This document shows, piece after piece, positions 8,686 through 16,929 of a stretch of 38,003 nt of DNA; the first letter of the stretch is position 1; each line of letters opens with the position of its first letter. A program made the translations under genes and the position numbers. This DNA is from Kordiimonadales bacterium. Lineage in GTDB: Bacteria > Pseudomonadota > Alphaproteobacteria > Sphingomonadales > Kordiimonadaceae. Where the stretch lies: NCBI GenBank assembly GCA_015485385.1, contig WFTS01000068.1, forward strand, positions 1 through 38,003. The letters are read 5' to 3'. Below the pieces are notes generated by a model. The model saw only the letters and a list, made by a program, of their open reading frames with translations. It searched no databases and was not told the origin of the DNA.

Positions 8686-9786
8686 CTACTTCAGAGGAAT
8701 TTCGCGTTGTTCTACAATATCCAAACCATAGCCTTCAAGCCCTACAATATGGCTTGGGGTATTAGAATAAAGCACCATGTGCCTAACACCCAGATCTCTT
8801 AAAATTTGAGCCCCAATTCCATATTCTCGCAAGGCCCCTGGGCCCTTGGCCCCCTGCCCGCCTTTAACAATTTGGGATGGGCGCATTGCCGTTAGCCCTG
8901 GGAATAAAACAACCACCCCTTTGCCTTCATCTTCTATCGCTTTCATTGCACGCGATAATTGGCCGCTTCGAGGATGGTCCATTTCCAGCAGGTCCTCAAA
9001 TGGATTTAAAGAATGCATCCGGACATGAATCGGATCTTCTTCATTTATATCCCCAAGCGCCAGCGCCACGGTTTCGCGGCGGTCGCCCGTTGAGGTATAA
9101 ACGGCAACACGCCAATCTTTGCCACTTTTGCGCCGGAAACTGGTGTCGGAAATGCGGTCAACAAGGATATCATTTACCAACCGGTAGGCGATTAAATCTC
9201 GAATTGTGGCAACATTTAGCGCGTGCTCTTTAGCAAAATCCACCAAGTCAGGCAGGCGCGCCATTGTGCCGTCCTCGTTCATTATTTCACAGATGACGGC
9301 TGACGGATTAAGCCCAGCCAGTCGCGAAATATCAACGGCAGCCTCTGTGTGGCCCGCACGCACCAAAACACCACCGTCCTGTGCTATCAGCGGAAATACA
9401 TGGCCGGGGGTCGCAATGTCAGCGGCTGTCGTCTTCGGGTCAATGGCGACTTCGATGGTTTTGGCCCTATCAGCGGCTGATATGCCGGTGGTTACCCCTT
9501 CACGGGCCTCAATAGACGTGGTGAACGCTGTTTGGTGACGGCTTTGATTGTTCGTACTCATTAAATCAAGGCCCAACTGCTCCACTCTTTTTTGAGTAAG
9601 CGGCAAGCAAATAAGACCGCGCCCATGTCGTGCCATAAAGTTCACAACATCAGGCGTGGCCATTTCAGCCGGGATAATCAGATCCCCTTCGTTTTCGCGG
9701 TCTTCGTCATCCACAAGAATAAACATGCGGCCAGAACGCGCATCTTCAATGACATCTTCGATAGGAGATAGAAATGTATGAGGCAC
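8686..9786 (-). CDS. ribB: RibBA: active DHBP synthase fused to a degenerate GTP cyclohydrolase II domain
   Basis: 366 residues. Residues 1 to about 205 are a complete 3,4-dihydroxy-2-butanone 4-phosphate synthase: acidic metal loop [11 protein letters not shown] (25-35), [11 protein letters not shown] (53-63) and [10 protein letters not shown] (143-152). Residues about 225-366 align in layout with GTP cyclohydrolase II, but the three zinc cysteines are gone: the region after [13 protein letters not shown] (256-267) has none. The catalytic RQEGRGIGL block is replaced by FPGLTAMRP (295-303). The second half is therefore probably not a GTP cyclohydrolase; a separate ribA would be needed. It starts 5 bp after ribE within the riboflavin operon. 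Confidence 0.92.
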   Translation of the reverse strand: MPHTFLSPIEDVIEDARSGRMFILVDDEDRENEGDLIIPAEMATPDVVNFMARHGRGLICLPLTQKRVEQLGLDLMSTNNQSRHQTAFTTSIEAREGVTTGISAADRAKTIEVAIDPKTTAADIATPGHVFPLIAQDGGVLVRAGHTEAAVDISRLAGLNPSAVICEIMNEDGTMARLPDLVDFAKEHALNVATIRDLIAYRLVNDILVDRISDTSFRRKSGKDWRVAVYTSTGDRRETVALALGDINEEDPIHVRMHSLNPFEDLLEMDHPRSGQLSRAMKAIEDEGKGVVVLFPGLTAMRPSQIVKGGQGAKGPGALREYGIGAQILRDLGVRHMVLYSNTPSHIVGLEGYGLDIVEQREIPLK

Positions 9787-9791
9787 AGGGC

Positions 9792-10391
9792 TTAGCCTTT
9801 TTCCTGAAGGCGCGAAACATAACGCGCTAATATATCGAATTCCACATTCACGGTATCACCAAGCTTGCTGGCACGAAAACTTGTGACCTCCTGAGTGTGG
9901 GGAATTAAGTTAAGCGAGATGGTCGTGCCTGCATCAGAATCAGCAACTTTGTTAACAGTCAGTGAGACACCGTCGAGAGTCACACTACCCTTTTGAACCA
10001 CAAAGTGGCCAAAGTCAGTTGGGACAAGGATTTCAAGCAAAATACTATCATCAATCGCATCAAGGCGTGTCACACGGCCTACACAGTCAACATGGCCTGT
10101 TACGATGTGACCGCCCAGTTCTTCACCAACTTTCAGTGCACGCTCAAGGTTCACCAAGCTTCCTACAGACCATCCACTGATGTTGGTTACGCTCAGGCTT
10201 TCGCGGGACACATCGGCGCTAAACCATTGCTGGCCCTTGTCTACAACGGTCAAGCAGACACCAGCGCACGCTATTGATGCCCCAATTTCAATGGTTGAGG
10301 TATCATAGATAGTGTCTATGGCTATACGGATATCTCCGTCGCCTTCTATCGAGCGCACAGCGCCCACATCAGTGACAATTCCTGTAAACAT
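9792..10391 (-). CDS. ribE: Riboflavin synthase alpha subunit
   Basis: 199 residues, normal length. It has the two tandem lumazine-binding barrels: MFTGIVTDVGAV and CAGVCLTVVDKG in the first, GGHIVTGHVDCVGRV and GSVTLDGVSLTVNKV in the second. The enzyme dismutates two lumazine molecules to riboflavin. It sits between ribD (9 bp away) and ribBA (5 bp away) on one transcript. No FMN riboswitch fits in these short gaps. Confidence 0.96.
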   Translation of the reverse strand: MFTGIVTDVGAVRSIEGDGDIRIAIDTIYDTSTIEIGASIACAGVCLTVVDKGQQWFSADVSRESLSVTNISGWSVGSLVNLERALKVGEELGGHIVTGHVDCVGRVTRLDAIDDSILLEILVPTDFGHFVVQKGSVTLDGVSLTVNKVADSDAGTTISLNLIPHTQEVTSFRASKLGDTVNVEFDILARYVSRLQEKG

Positions 10392-10400
10392 GCGCTTGAA

Positions 10401-11495
10401 TTACTCCGCATTCACATAGGTTGCAAGCAAATCCGAGCCGAATTTGCGGATAGTTTCTAGCCTAAGATGGGGCGCATCATCAAGATCGACAAGTCCTATA
10501 GAGCCGATCGCGTTCAATCCTTCGCATCCGATTATTTTACTGGCCTGAAAAGAAAGCAATTCATCACACATACCTGCCGTCAAAAATGCGGCTAAAACCT
10601 GAGCGCCACCCTCAACCAAAACACGGTTAATCCCTTGATTTAATATAGCTTTAGAGACCAATTGCATATCACGGGTATCAGATACATAAAGCAAGTTCGC
10701 CCCGGCCTCTGATAAGCTTTTCGCAGCATCATTGCCCTGGTTATATTTGCCACAAATAATCAAAGGGTTATGAATTTTATCTTGACCCAGCAACTTGCAA
10801 GTCTGCGGCGTCCGCAAATGACTGTCCAATATTATCGGAATTGGTGATCTCTCTTCGAGGCCTGCAAGTCGGCAGTCCAGAAGCGGGTCATCGGCAATGA
10901 CGGTATTGACCCCAACCACAATCGCATCATGTTTTGCCCGGAGTAAATGCCCAAACTGCCTAGCTTGTGGCCCTGTAATCCATTTGCTCTCACCATTTTC
11001 AGTTGCTATTTTTCCGTCAATAGTCGCCGCAGACTTTAAAGCAAAAAATGGCCTTCCCTTCTGAACGGCGGAGAAAAATCCCGCATTCAACTTACGGGCT
11101 TCGTCCTTTAAAATATGTTTTGTAACTTTAATATCCGCCGTTTCCAACAGCTTGATACCTTTAGAGTTCACACGTTCATCAGGATCCTGAACAGCGACAA
11201 CAACCTCACTGACACCCGCATGAACCAGCGCTTCAGCGCAGGGAGGGGTTTTGCCGTGATGCGCACAAGGTTCAAGCGTAACATAGGCCGTAGCGCCTCG
11301 TGCAGCTTGGCCCGCCATCTTCAAGGCTTCAGTTTCAGCATGGGGACGGCCACCGGGCTGTGTCCAGCCCAGCCCAACAACAATACCGTCCTTAACAAGA
11401 AGGCACCCAACCGCAGGGTTAGGTGCCACATTGCCAAGGCCGCGCCGCGCCAAAGAAAGCGCGGCTTTCATCCATTTTTCGTGTTCAGGCAACAC
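10401..11495 (-). CDS. ribD: Bifunctional diaminohydroxyphosphoribosylaminopyrimidine deaminase / 5-amino-6-(5-phosphoribosylamino)uracil reductase
   Basis: 364 residues. The N-terminal deaminase has the zinc site HAETEAL (H52, E54) and PCAHHGKTPPC (C77, C86). The C-terminal reductase starts near FFALKSAATIDGKIA and contains FGHLLRAKHDAIVVG and GINRVLVEGGAQVLAAFL. It carries out the second and third steps of riboflavin synthesis. The start codon is GTG at 11493-11495, 14 bp after nrdR. The nrdR-ribD order is common in bacteria. Confidence 0.95.
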   Translation of the reverse strand: MLPEHEKWMKAALSLARRGLGNVAPNPAVGCLLVKDGIVVGLGWTQPGGRPHAETEALKMAGQAARGATAYVTLEPCAHHGKTPPCAEALVHAGVSEVVVAVQDPDERVNSKGIKLLETADIKVTKHILKDEARKLNAGFFSAVQKGRPFFALKSAATIDGKIATENGESKWITGPQARQFGHLLRAKHDAIVVGVNTVIADDPLLDCRLAGLEERSPIPIILDSHLRTPQTCKLLGQDKIHNPLIICGKYNQGNDAAKSLSEAGANLLYVSDTRDMQLVSKAILNQGINRVLVEGGAQVLAAFLTAGMCDELLSFQASKIIGCEGLNAIGSIGLVDLDDAPHLRLETIRKFGSDLLATYVNAE

Positions 11496-11509
11496 GCTAA
11501 ATCCTTTGA

Positions 11510-11980
11510 TTAGTCTTCATAGTCCTCTTCTTGGCCCGACATTTTACCAAGAAATTTTTCAAAGTCTGAGGCCTCACGGAAATTCCGGTAGACCGATGCA
11601 TAGCGCACATAGGCAACTTGATCTAGGCTCTCTAAACCCTCCATCACCAATTTGCCTATCTGCTCAGAATCCACATCACTTTCGCCCATTGATTCTAAGC
11701 GCCGGACAATACCATTGATCATGCGTTCAACACGGTCAGGCTCAACCGGACGTTTCCTTAGCGCAATATCAAGCGAACGCTCAAGTTTGCTGCGATCAAA
11801 CAAAACACGCCGGCCTGTTTTCTTGAGAACTGTCAGCTCACGAAGCTGTACGCGCTCAAAGGTGGTAAAGCGCGCCCCACACGCGGGGCAGTAACGACGA
11901 CGCCGAATGGAAGATTTATCATCAGTTGGACGACTATCTTTTACTTGTGTATCTTCGTTTTGGCAAAACGGACAACGCAT
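11510..11980 (-). CDS. nrdR: Transcriptional repressor NrdR
   Basis: 156 residues. The N-terminal zinc ribbon has four cysteines (C3, C6, C31, C34) with the basic [19 protein letters not shown] segment. An ATP-cone domain follows (about residues 50-140: [20 protein letters not shown] and [19 protein letters not shown]). NrdR senses (d)ATP and represses ribonucleotide reductase operons. The C-terminus ends in an acidic EEDYED tail. The gene follows glyA after 71 bp and precedes ribD. Confidence 0.96.
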   Translation of the reverse strand: MRCPFCQNEDTQVKDSRPTDDKSSIRRRRYCPACGARFTTFERVQLRELTVLKKTGRRVLFDRSKLERSLDIALRKRPVEPDRVERMINGIVRRLESMGESDVDSEQIGKLVMEGLESLDQVAYVRYASVYRNFREASDFEKFLGKMSGQEEDYED

Positions 11981-12051
11981 AACGCCCCCTACTCCCCTAT
12001 CTGAAACCGCAGAGCGTTTTTAAAATAGCGCCCTGCATATGCCCCTAACCT

Positions 12052-13335
12052 TTACCCATAAATTGGGAAACGTGTACAAAGTGCGGCTACTTTTTCTCGG
12101 GCCGCTGCTTCTGCTTTTTCATTATCATCGGGATTTGCTGCCAAGGCGTCAAGCACATCGGTAATCATATCAGCAATTTGGATAAATTCATTGGTCCCAA
12201 ACCCGCGCGTAGTTCCTGCTGGTGTACCAAGCCGAATACCAGATGTTATAAAGGGCTTTTCAGGGTCAAACGGCACGCCGTTTTTGTTACAGGTCATCAG
12301 TGCGCGCTCAAGCGCCTCATCCGCTGCTTTACCGGTTAGACCTTTGGGGCGTAGATCTACCAGCACCACATGCGTGTCAGTGCCACCAGAAACAATATCA
12401 AAGCCATTTTCCTTTAACCGTGCAGCAAGGGCTACCGCATTCGCAACCACTTGCGCTGCATACGCCTTGAACTCAGGTCGCAGGGCTTCACCAAATGCGA
12501 CAGCCTTGGCGGCGATCACATGCATCAAAGGCCCCCCTTGAAGACCGGGAAAAACCGCCGAGTTTATTTTTTTGGCAATCGCTGGATCATTGGTCAAAAT
12601 CATGCCGCCGCGTGGACCGCGCAGGGTTTTATGTGTTGTTGTCGTCACGATATCCGCGTGATCTAACGGATTTGGATGCGCCCCACCAGCAACAAGGCCC
12701 GCGAAGTGCGCCATGTCCACCATCAAAATAGCATCGACACTATCGGCAATCTCACGGAAGCGTTTGAAATCAATCTCACGCGGATAAGCCGAACCGCCTG
12801 CAATAATGATCGTTGGTCTGTGTTCAAGAGCTAAGGCTGCTACCTCGTCATAATCTATCAAGGCATCGGCGCGGCGAACCCCATACTGAACGGCATTGAA
12901 CCATTTTCCGGAAAGCGCGGGAGCAGCCCCGTGCGTTAAGTGCCCCCCAGCATCCAGAGACATGCCCAAAATTGTGTCACCCGGCTTTGCAAGAGCGAGC
13001 ATGACCGCCCCGTTAGCCTGCGCGCCGGAATGGGGCTGCACATTAACGAACTCTGCATTAAACAAACTTTTTGCGCGGTCTATAGCGAGGCTTTCAGCTT
13101 GATCAACATAATGGCAACCTTGGTAATAGCGGCGTCCTGGGTATCCCTCCGCGTATTTATTGGTAAGAACCGAGCCCTGCGCTTCCATAACGGCCTTGCT
13201 AACTATATTTTCTGAAGCAATGAGTTCGATTTGATTTTGCTGACGGTGCAGTTCACCCTTTAAAGAGGCACTAACATCTGGGTCAGACTGCGCGATGTCA
13301 GCTGTGAAAAAACCATCCTGAATAAAATTGGTCAT
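12052..13335 (-). CDS. glyA: Serine hydroxymethyltransferase
   Basis: 427 residues from ATG 13335, chosen because AGGG lies 9 bp upstream; the ATG three codons earlier sits right on that ribosome site. The PLP lysine is in [15 protein letters not shown] (K236), and other family blocks are [29 protein letters not shown] and [11 protein letters not shown]. The enzyme interconverts serine and glycine and supplies one-carbon units to tetrahydrofolate. It lies between rpiB and nrdR, and an rpiB terminator hairpin lies upstream, so glyA probably has its own promoter in the 75-bp gap. Confidence 0.97.
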   Translation of the reverse strand: MTNFIQDGFFTADIAQSDPDVSASLKGELHRQQNQIELIASENIVSKAVMEAQGSVLTNKYAEGYPGRRYYQGCHYVDQAESLAIDRAKSLFNAEFVNVQPHSGAQANGAVMLALAKPGDTILGMSLDAGGHLTHGAAPALSGKWFNAVQYGVRRADALIDYDEVAALALEHRPTIIIAGGSAYPREIDFKRFREIADSVDAILMVDMAHFAGLVAGGAHPNPLDHADIVTTTTHKTLRGPRGGMILTNDPAIAKKINSAVFPGLQGGPLMHVIAAKAVAFGEALRPEFKAYAAQVVANAVALAARLKENGFDIVSGGTDTHVVLVDLRPKGLTGKAADEALERALMTCNKNGVPFDPEKPFITSGIRLGTPAGTTRGFGTNEFIQIADMITDVLDALAANPDDNEKAEAAAREKVAALCTRFPIYG

Positions 13336-13385
13336 GGAAAACATCCCTAAAACTAAGTGTTACTTCGTATCTCTGCGATATAATT

Positions 13386-13410
13386 AAAACAGGCAGGGGC
13401 TTATCCCTGC
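13386..13410 (-). terminator. Terminator hairpin after rpiB
   Basis: On the minus strand, directly after the rpiB stop, GCAGGG and CCCTGC form a perfect 6-bp stem around a 6-base loop, followed a few bases on by a TTTT run. It could reduce read-through from rpiB into glyA. Confidence 0.55.
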
Positions 13411-13845
13411 TTAGCTCATTTTGTCTATTCGCCGCTGATGGCGACCGCCTTCAAAGGGCGCTTTTAAAAAACTGTCAACACAGTCGAAGGCTGTTTCGAT
13501 TCCAATCAGACGTGCCCCTAAAGCCAACACATTGGCGTCATTATGCTGACGGGCCAATCTTGCGGCTAAACCACTTTGCACTAATGCAGCGCGCACAGCC
13601 GGATTGCGATTTGCCGCTATTGATATTCCAATCCCAGAACCACACACAATAATGCCAAATGTAGCGTCTTTATTGGCTATTGCCTTCCCCATGAGGGCGC
13701 CATAATCAGGATAATCTACTGATTCTGGCCCGTTTGTTCCTAAATCTAAGATCGCATGACCTTCAGACTTCAGTTTATCTCTGATCGCGTTTTTCAGTTC
13801 ATACCCAGCGTGATCGCTTGCTAGTGCAATTATATTCTGGCTCAC
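13411..13845 (-). CDS. rpiB: Ribose-5-phosphate isomerase B
   Basis: 144 residues from the GTG at 13845, chosen because a strong GGAGAAGG lies 5 bp upstream; an ATG 13 codons earlier lacks a ribosome site and would add a non-conserved extension. Conserved RpiB blocks are IALASDHAGYELK, LGTNGPESVDYPDYG, GIIVCGSGIGISIAANR (catalytic Cys in VCGSGIG) and RQHNDANVLALGARLIG. It interconverts ribose-5-phosphate and ribulose-5-phosphate, feeding nucleotide and riboflavin synthesis. It is the first gene of the glyA-nrdR-rib run, and a terminator hairpin follows it. Confidence 0.94.
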   Translation of the reverse strand: MSQNIIALASDHAGYELKNAIRDKLKSEGHAILDLGTNGPESVDYPDYGALMGKAIANKDATFGIIVCGSGIGISIAANRNPAVRAALVQSGLAARLARQHNDANVLALGARLIGIETAFDCVDSFLKAPFEGGRHQRRIDKMS

Positions 13846-14010
13846 GGCGCCTTCTCCAATAGAACAGTCGTTTAAAACAACCACTGTATTTTAGACTATA
13901 AGGCGCTGGATATCATAGATGCAGTCACAACCCAAGAGAAGCTTGCGATATCTAGCCGTATTTAAAGCTGGCATGTAAAGAATTCACGTTTTACTTGATT
14001 ATTGTAATTC

Positions 14011-14033
14011 TTAACAAATGGTTAATGCATTAA
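14011..14033. promoter_or_regulatory. Overlapping palindromes upstream of mucR
   Basis: TTAAC-AAATG-GTTAA (14011-14025) overlaps the perfect 12-bp palindrome TTAATGCATTAA (14022-14033), about 90 bp before the mucR ATG in a very AT-rich stretch. Ros/MucR proteins bind AT-rich DNA and often repress their own gene, so this may be an autoregulatory site; that is inference. The rest of the 279-bp gap 13846-14124 shows no gene. Confidence 0.3.
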
Positions 14034-14124
14034 TTAGGTAACTTTTTCCATTTCATGTTGTGTTTATTCTATAAATGCTGCAATAAAGGTGGAAACCTAA
14101 TCAAACAATTGGGCGAATAAATTC

Positions 14125-14535
14125 ATGTCAGACAATTCGATCGACTTGACTTCTACGAATGAGATGCTCGGTTTAGCCACTGATATAGTTACAGCTTACG
14201 TTAGTAATAATTCAGTTACTTCTTCGGAACTTCCTGATGTAATTAAAACTGTCTACAGTACGTTAAGCTATTTAGATAAAGGCCAAGACCTTCCTTCTAT
14301 GGTTAAACCTGCGGTTCCTATTAAAAAATCTTATACCGACGAATATATTATCTGCTTAGAAGACGGTAAAAAGTTAAAGATGCTGAAAAGATACTTGCGG
14401 TCACATTTCAATATGACACCTGAAGAGTATCGGGCCAAATGGGGATTGCCGGCAGATTATCCTATGGTAGCACCAAGTTATGCAGCCAAAAGGTCTGCAT
14501 TTGCCAAGGAAATTGGTTTGGGAAAAAAGCGCTAG
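14125..14535 (+). CDS. Ros/MucR family transcriptional regulator
   Basis: 136 residues. The N-terminal half has the TDIVTAYVSNNSV segment that mediates oligomerisation in MucR proteins. The C-terminal half has YIICLEDGKKLKMLKRYLRSH, then NMTPEEYRAKWGLP, the Ros-type DNA-binding domain. Compared with Ros itself, the second zinc Cys is Asp80 and one zinc His is Tyr90, leaving C77 and H94, so zinc binding may be altered, as in other MucR variants. In relatives these proteins act as broad H-NS-like silencers controlling exopolysaccharide, motility and cell cycle genes. The gene stands alone on the plus strand; a hairpin at 14572-14594 follows but lacks a T-run. Confidence 0.92.
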   Translation: MSDNSIDLTSTNEMLGLATDIVTAYVSNNSVTSSELPDVIKTVYSTLSYLDKGQDLPSMVKPAVPIKKSYTDEYIICLEDGKKLKMLKRYLRSHFNMTPEEYRAKWGLPADYPMVAPSYAAKRSAFAKEIGLGKKR

Positions 14536-14609
14536 GGCTTGATCTCATGGAACGTGGTCATCATATTGCGCGTAAGTATCAGTGCTGATCTTACAGTTTA
14601 AGCGCAAGC

Positions 14610-14831
14610 CTAGATAGTAATGCCCCGCCGACCACCTTGATGCTTGGCAGCAGCCTCTTTTTCCATAACATAGCGTAGTTTTTTCGCGGCTAACCGCTCT
14701 AACTCGGCCTTGCTTACACGCGGGTCGCCAACCATGCTCACTTCACGGCCTGTGCGCTCGCAAATAGCATTTACTTTGACAAGATGGCCAACTTTAACAA
14801 ACTCAATTATAATTCTATCTGGCTTAGACAT
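14610..14831 (-). CDS. Small DUF6898-like conserved protein downstream of hemA
   Basis: 73 residues from ATG 14831 (MSKPDR), 7 bp after the hemA stop; an ATG six codons earlier would overlap hemA. It has RIIIEFVKVGHLVKVNAICE, then TGREVSMVGDP, then ELERLAAKKLRYVMEKEAA and a basic, Gly-rich end. The pattern, a short beta-rich protein with FEFVRIGxxVKVxAxDxxTGxEVSIVG-like conservation, fits a small alphaproteobacterial family I recall as DUF6898. The family name is from memory and the function is unknown. Its place right behind hemA suggests cotranscription. Confidence 0.72.
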   Translation of the reverse strand: MSKPDRIIIEFVKVGHLVKVNAICERTGREVSMVGDPRVSKAELERLAAKKLRYVMEKEAAAKHQGGRRGITI

Positions 14832-14838
14832 CGTAAAA

Positions 14839-16059
14839 TTATATAGCAACTGCTCTTGTTAGGCCAAGTCGTAACCAGACCTCTGTTAAGGCATCCATTA
14901 AAGCATCCATTGCCGCATCGTCATGTAATGGCCCTGGCGTAAAGCGAAGGCGTTCGGTCCCACGCGGCACGGTTGGATAATTGATAGGCTGAACATAAAT
15001 GCCGTATTCATTAAGTAATAAATCTGAGACTTTCTTACAAAGCACAGGATCCCCAATGAACAACGGGACAATATGACTGACAGACTCCATCACTGGCAAA
15101 TCTGCCGTGGCCATACGCTTTTTAAGCTCCGCTGCACGCATCTGCTGCAACTCACGCTCGACATTGCTGGCTTTTAGGTGACGAATACTAGCAAGCGCAC
15201 CGGCGGCAAGAACTGGGCTAAGGGCTGTTGTGAATATAAATCCAGAGGCATAACTGCGCACAACATCTATTAAAGCTTTTGAGGATGCAATATAGCCGCC
15301 CATCACGCCAAAGGCCTTACCAAGTGTACCTTCAACAATGGTTAAGCGGTCCAGCAAGCCTTCTCTTTCGGCAACTCCGCCGCCACGAGGTCCATACATA
15401 CCAACAGCATGTACTTCATCTAGATATGTCATAGCCCCGTATTTATCGGCTAAATCACAAATTTCTTTGATCGGAGCAATATCACCGTCCATTGAATAAA
15501 CAGACTCGAATGCAATGATTTTTGATGTACCGGGGCCTGAAGCTTTAAGCAGCTCTTCTAAATGTGCCACGTCATTGTGCCGGAAAATATGTTTTTTGGC
15601 ACCACTATGGCGAATACCTTGAATCATAGACGCATGATTTAAGGCGTCCGAAAAAACTTCACAGTTCGGTAAAAGCTTCGCCACGGTAGAAAGTGTGGCT
15701 TCATTGGAAATATAGCCAGACGTAAACAGCAAAGCGGCTTCTTTCTGATGCAGATCAGAAAGTTCGGCCTCAAGAAGGACATGATAATGGTTCGTACCAG
15801 CAATGTTACGGGTTCCGCCAGCGCCAGCGCCAGTTTCATCAAGGGCAGTGTGCATAGCAGACAGTACATCGCTGTGCTGTCCCATCCCTAGATAATCATT
15901 CGAACACCAGACCGTAATAGCGCGGGCGTTATCCCCTGCGTCGTGCCGTAAGGCGCGCGGGAAATTTCCCCGTTCACGAGAGATATCGGCAAACACCCGG
16001 TATCGCCCTTCTTCTCGGATGGCGTCTATCGCGTCAGCAAAGATTTTTTCATAGTCCAT
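14839..16059 (-). CDS. hemA: 5-aminolevulinate synthase (C4 pathway)
   Basis: 406 residues from ATG 16059 ([12 protein letters not shown]), the start typical of the family; an ATG four codons earlier (16071) is also possible. It condenses glycine and succinyl-CoA to 5-aminolevulinate, the first step of haem synthesis in alphaproteobacteria. Family blocks are [49 protein letters not shown] and [16 protein letters not shown], whose Lys248 binds PLP. A 12-bp inverted repeat spans its start region. It shares the neighbourhood with hemB and a MarR-type regulator, which may control haem synthesis. Confidence 0.97.
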   Translation of the reverse strand: MDYEKIFADAIDAIREEGRYRVFADISRERGNFPRALRHDAGDNARAITVWCSNDYLGMGQHSDVLSAMHTALDETGAGAGGTRNIAGTNHYHVLLEAELSDLHQKEAALLFTSGYISNEATLSTVAKLLPNCEVFSDALNHASMIQGIRHSGAKKHIFRHNDVAHLEELLKASGPGTSKIIAFESVYSMDGDIAPIKEICDLADKYGAMTYLDEVHAVGMYGPRGGGVAEREGLLDRLTIVEGTLGKAFGVMGGYIASSKALIDVVRSYASGFIFTTALSPVLAAGALASIRHLKASNVERELQQMRAAELKKRMATADLPVMESVSHIVPLFIGDPVLCKKVSDLLLNEYGIYVQPINYPTVPRGTERLRFTPGPLHDDAAMDALMDALTEVWLRLGLTRAVAI

Positions 16060-16122
16060 TGCGTTTTCCATCAGCTGATGTTTTGCCGAATTTACATGCG
16101 CGGACTACATAACGCAATGGAC
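16054..16122 (-). promoter_or_regulatory. Long inverted repeat over the hemA start region
   Basis: GTCCATTGCGTT (16054-16065) and its exact reverse complement AACGCAATGGAC (16111-16122) are 45 bp apart. The inner arm contains the hemA ATG at 16057-16059. The loop holds the perfect palindrome CATCAGCTGATG (16069-16080), which contains the alternative ATG at 16071. The outer arm overlaps by three bases a second repeat, GACAGT-N9-ACTGTC (16120-16140). If transcribed, the two hairpins would be mutually exclusive. Confidence 0.5.
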
Positions 16123-16205
16123 AGTGCTTCGTCTACTGTCGAAATTGTCGCACTTGGGCTATTTTTGTGGAAAAAATGCACCAAATTCATGGAGAAATTT
16201 TCAGT

Positions 16206-16685
16206 TTATAAGCCAAAGTGTATTTTATCCGCCCAGAAGCGTTCCAAATTACGCAGGTTTTTCCGCAAGTCTTTCAAGTTCTCATGGTTGATCAGGTCGT
16301 CTTGCATCAATTCATCAAGGTGCTTTTTATACAAGCCATCCATAAGTTCTCTTATTTCATAACCCTTATCGGTTAACGAAATGCGAACAGCGCGCCGATC
16401 AAAATCAGACCGCTCATGACGAAGATACCCCATTTCAACAAGTTTCTTGAGGTTATAGGATACATTGGACCCCTGATAATACCCGCGTGTCTTCAATTCC
16501 CCGGCAGTCATTTCATTCTCGCCGATATTGTATATCAGCAAGGCTTGCACCGGATTGAGGTCATTCCTACCAACATGTTCCAGATGGTTTTTAAGAACAT
16601 CCAGCAGCCGCCTGTGAAGACGTTCTACTAAGGAAAGAATATCCAGGAAAAGAAATCCCGGATCATTAAAATCATAACCGCTCAT
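16206..16685 (-). CDS. MarR-type winged-helix regulator (LdtR-like)
   Basis: 159 residues. A MarR fold is visible: dimerisation helices at both ends (DILSLVERLHRRLLDVLKNH and ENLKDLRKNLRNLERFW), the recognition region TAGELKTRGYYQGSNVSYNL (about residues 59-78) and the wing YLRHERSDFDRRAVRISLTDKG. The GYYQGSNVSYNLKKLVEMGY segment is characteristic of the LdtR subgroup found across alphaproteobacteria, where the studied members affect cell-wall L,D-transpeptidase and stress genes. Here it lies between hemA and hemB, so control of haem genes is possible. Two palindromes lie in the divergent gap upstream. Confidence 0.85.
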   Translation of the reverse strand: MSGYDFNDPGFLFLDILSLVERLHRRLLDVLKNHLEHVGRNDLNPVQALLIYNIGENEMTAGELKTRGYYQGSNVSYNLKKLVEMGYLRHERSDFDRRAVRISLTDKGYEIRELMDGLYKKHLDELMQDDLINHENLKDLRKNLRNLERFWADKIHFGL

Positions 16686-16738
16686 GATACATTTACCTGA
16701 CTATCTTTATCTGCCTATTCACAGATATTGTTTCATTT

Positions 16739-16759
16739 GATTCGATTTTTCGTCGAATC
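16739..16759. promoter_or_regulatory. Palindrome in the marR-hemB gap, proximal to marR
   Basis: GATTCGA (16739-16745), 7 bp, then TCGAATC (16753-16759) form a perfect inverted repeat about 55 bp before the MarR-type gene. Size and spacing suit a dimeric winged-helix regulator. Binding by the neighbouring regulator is inference. Confidence 0.35.
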
Positions 16760-16845
16760 GTGCTGGTTCACTGTGTGCGACAAGTCCTAACGCAATGTTA
16801 AAGCTAAAATTCTAACAAAATTTGAACTTTTCTCTCGATGACACC

Positions 16846-16866
16846 CTAGTTGGTCCAGCAAACTAG
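16846..16866. promoter_or_regulatory. Palindrome in the marR-hemB gap, proximal to hemB
   Basis: CTAGTT (16846-16851), 9 bp, then AACTAG (16861-16866), about 65 bp before hemB. A weak TTGAAC element lies at about 16832-16837. It differs in sequence from the palindrome nearer marR, so the two may bind different proteins. Confidence 0.3.
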
Positions 16867-16929
16867 AAACAAAGATGACATGCCTATGAATTAAAGATAG
16901 ATTGATCAAAATATTTTGTGAGGTAATTT

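Noticed and set aside
9787-11509. FMN riboswitch in the riboflavin operon
   Set aside because: The gaps between ribD, ribE and ribBA are 5-14 bp and the 71-bp gaps before ribH and ribD's upstream neighbour nrdR are too short; no RFN-type conserved blocks are seen.
13336-13410. Glycine or SAM riboswitch before glyA
   Set aside because: Only 75 bp are available, partly filled by the rpiB terminator hairpin; no aptamer-like structure is visible.
14572-14594. Terminator after mucR
   Set aside because: The hairpin (9 bp with a bulge) is real, but no T-run follows on either strand, so it was not listed as a terminator.
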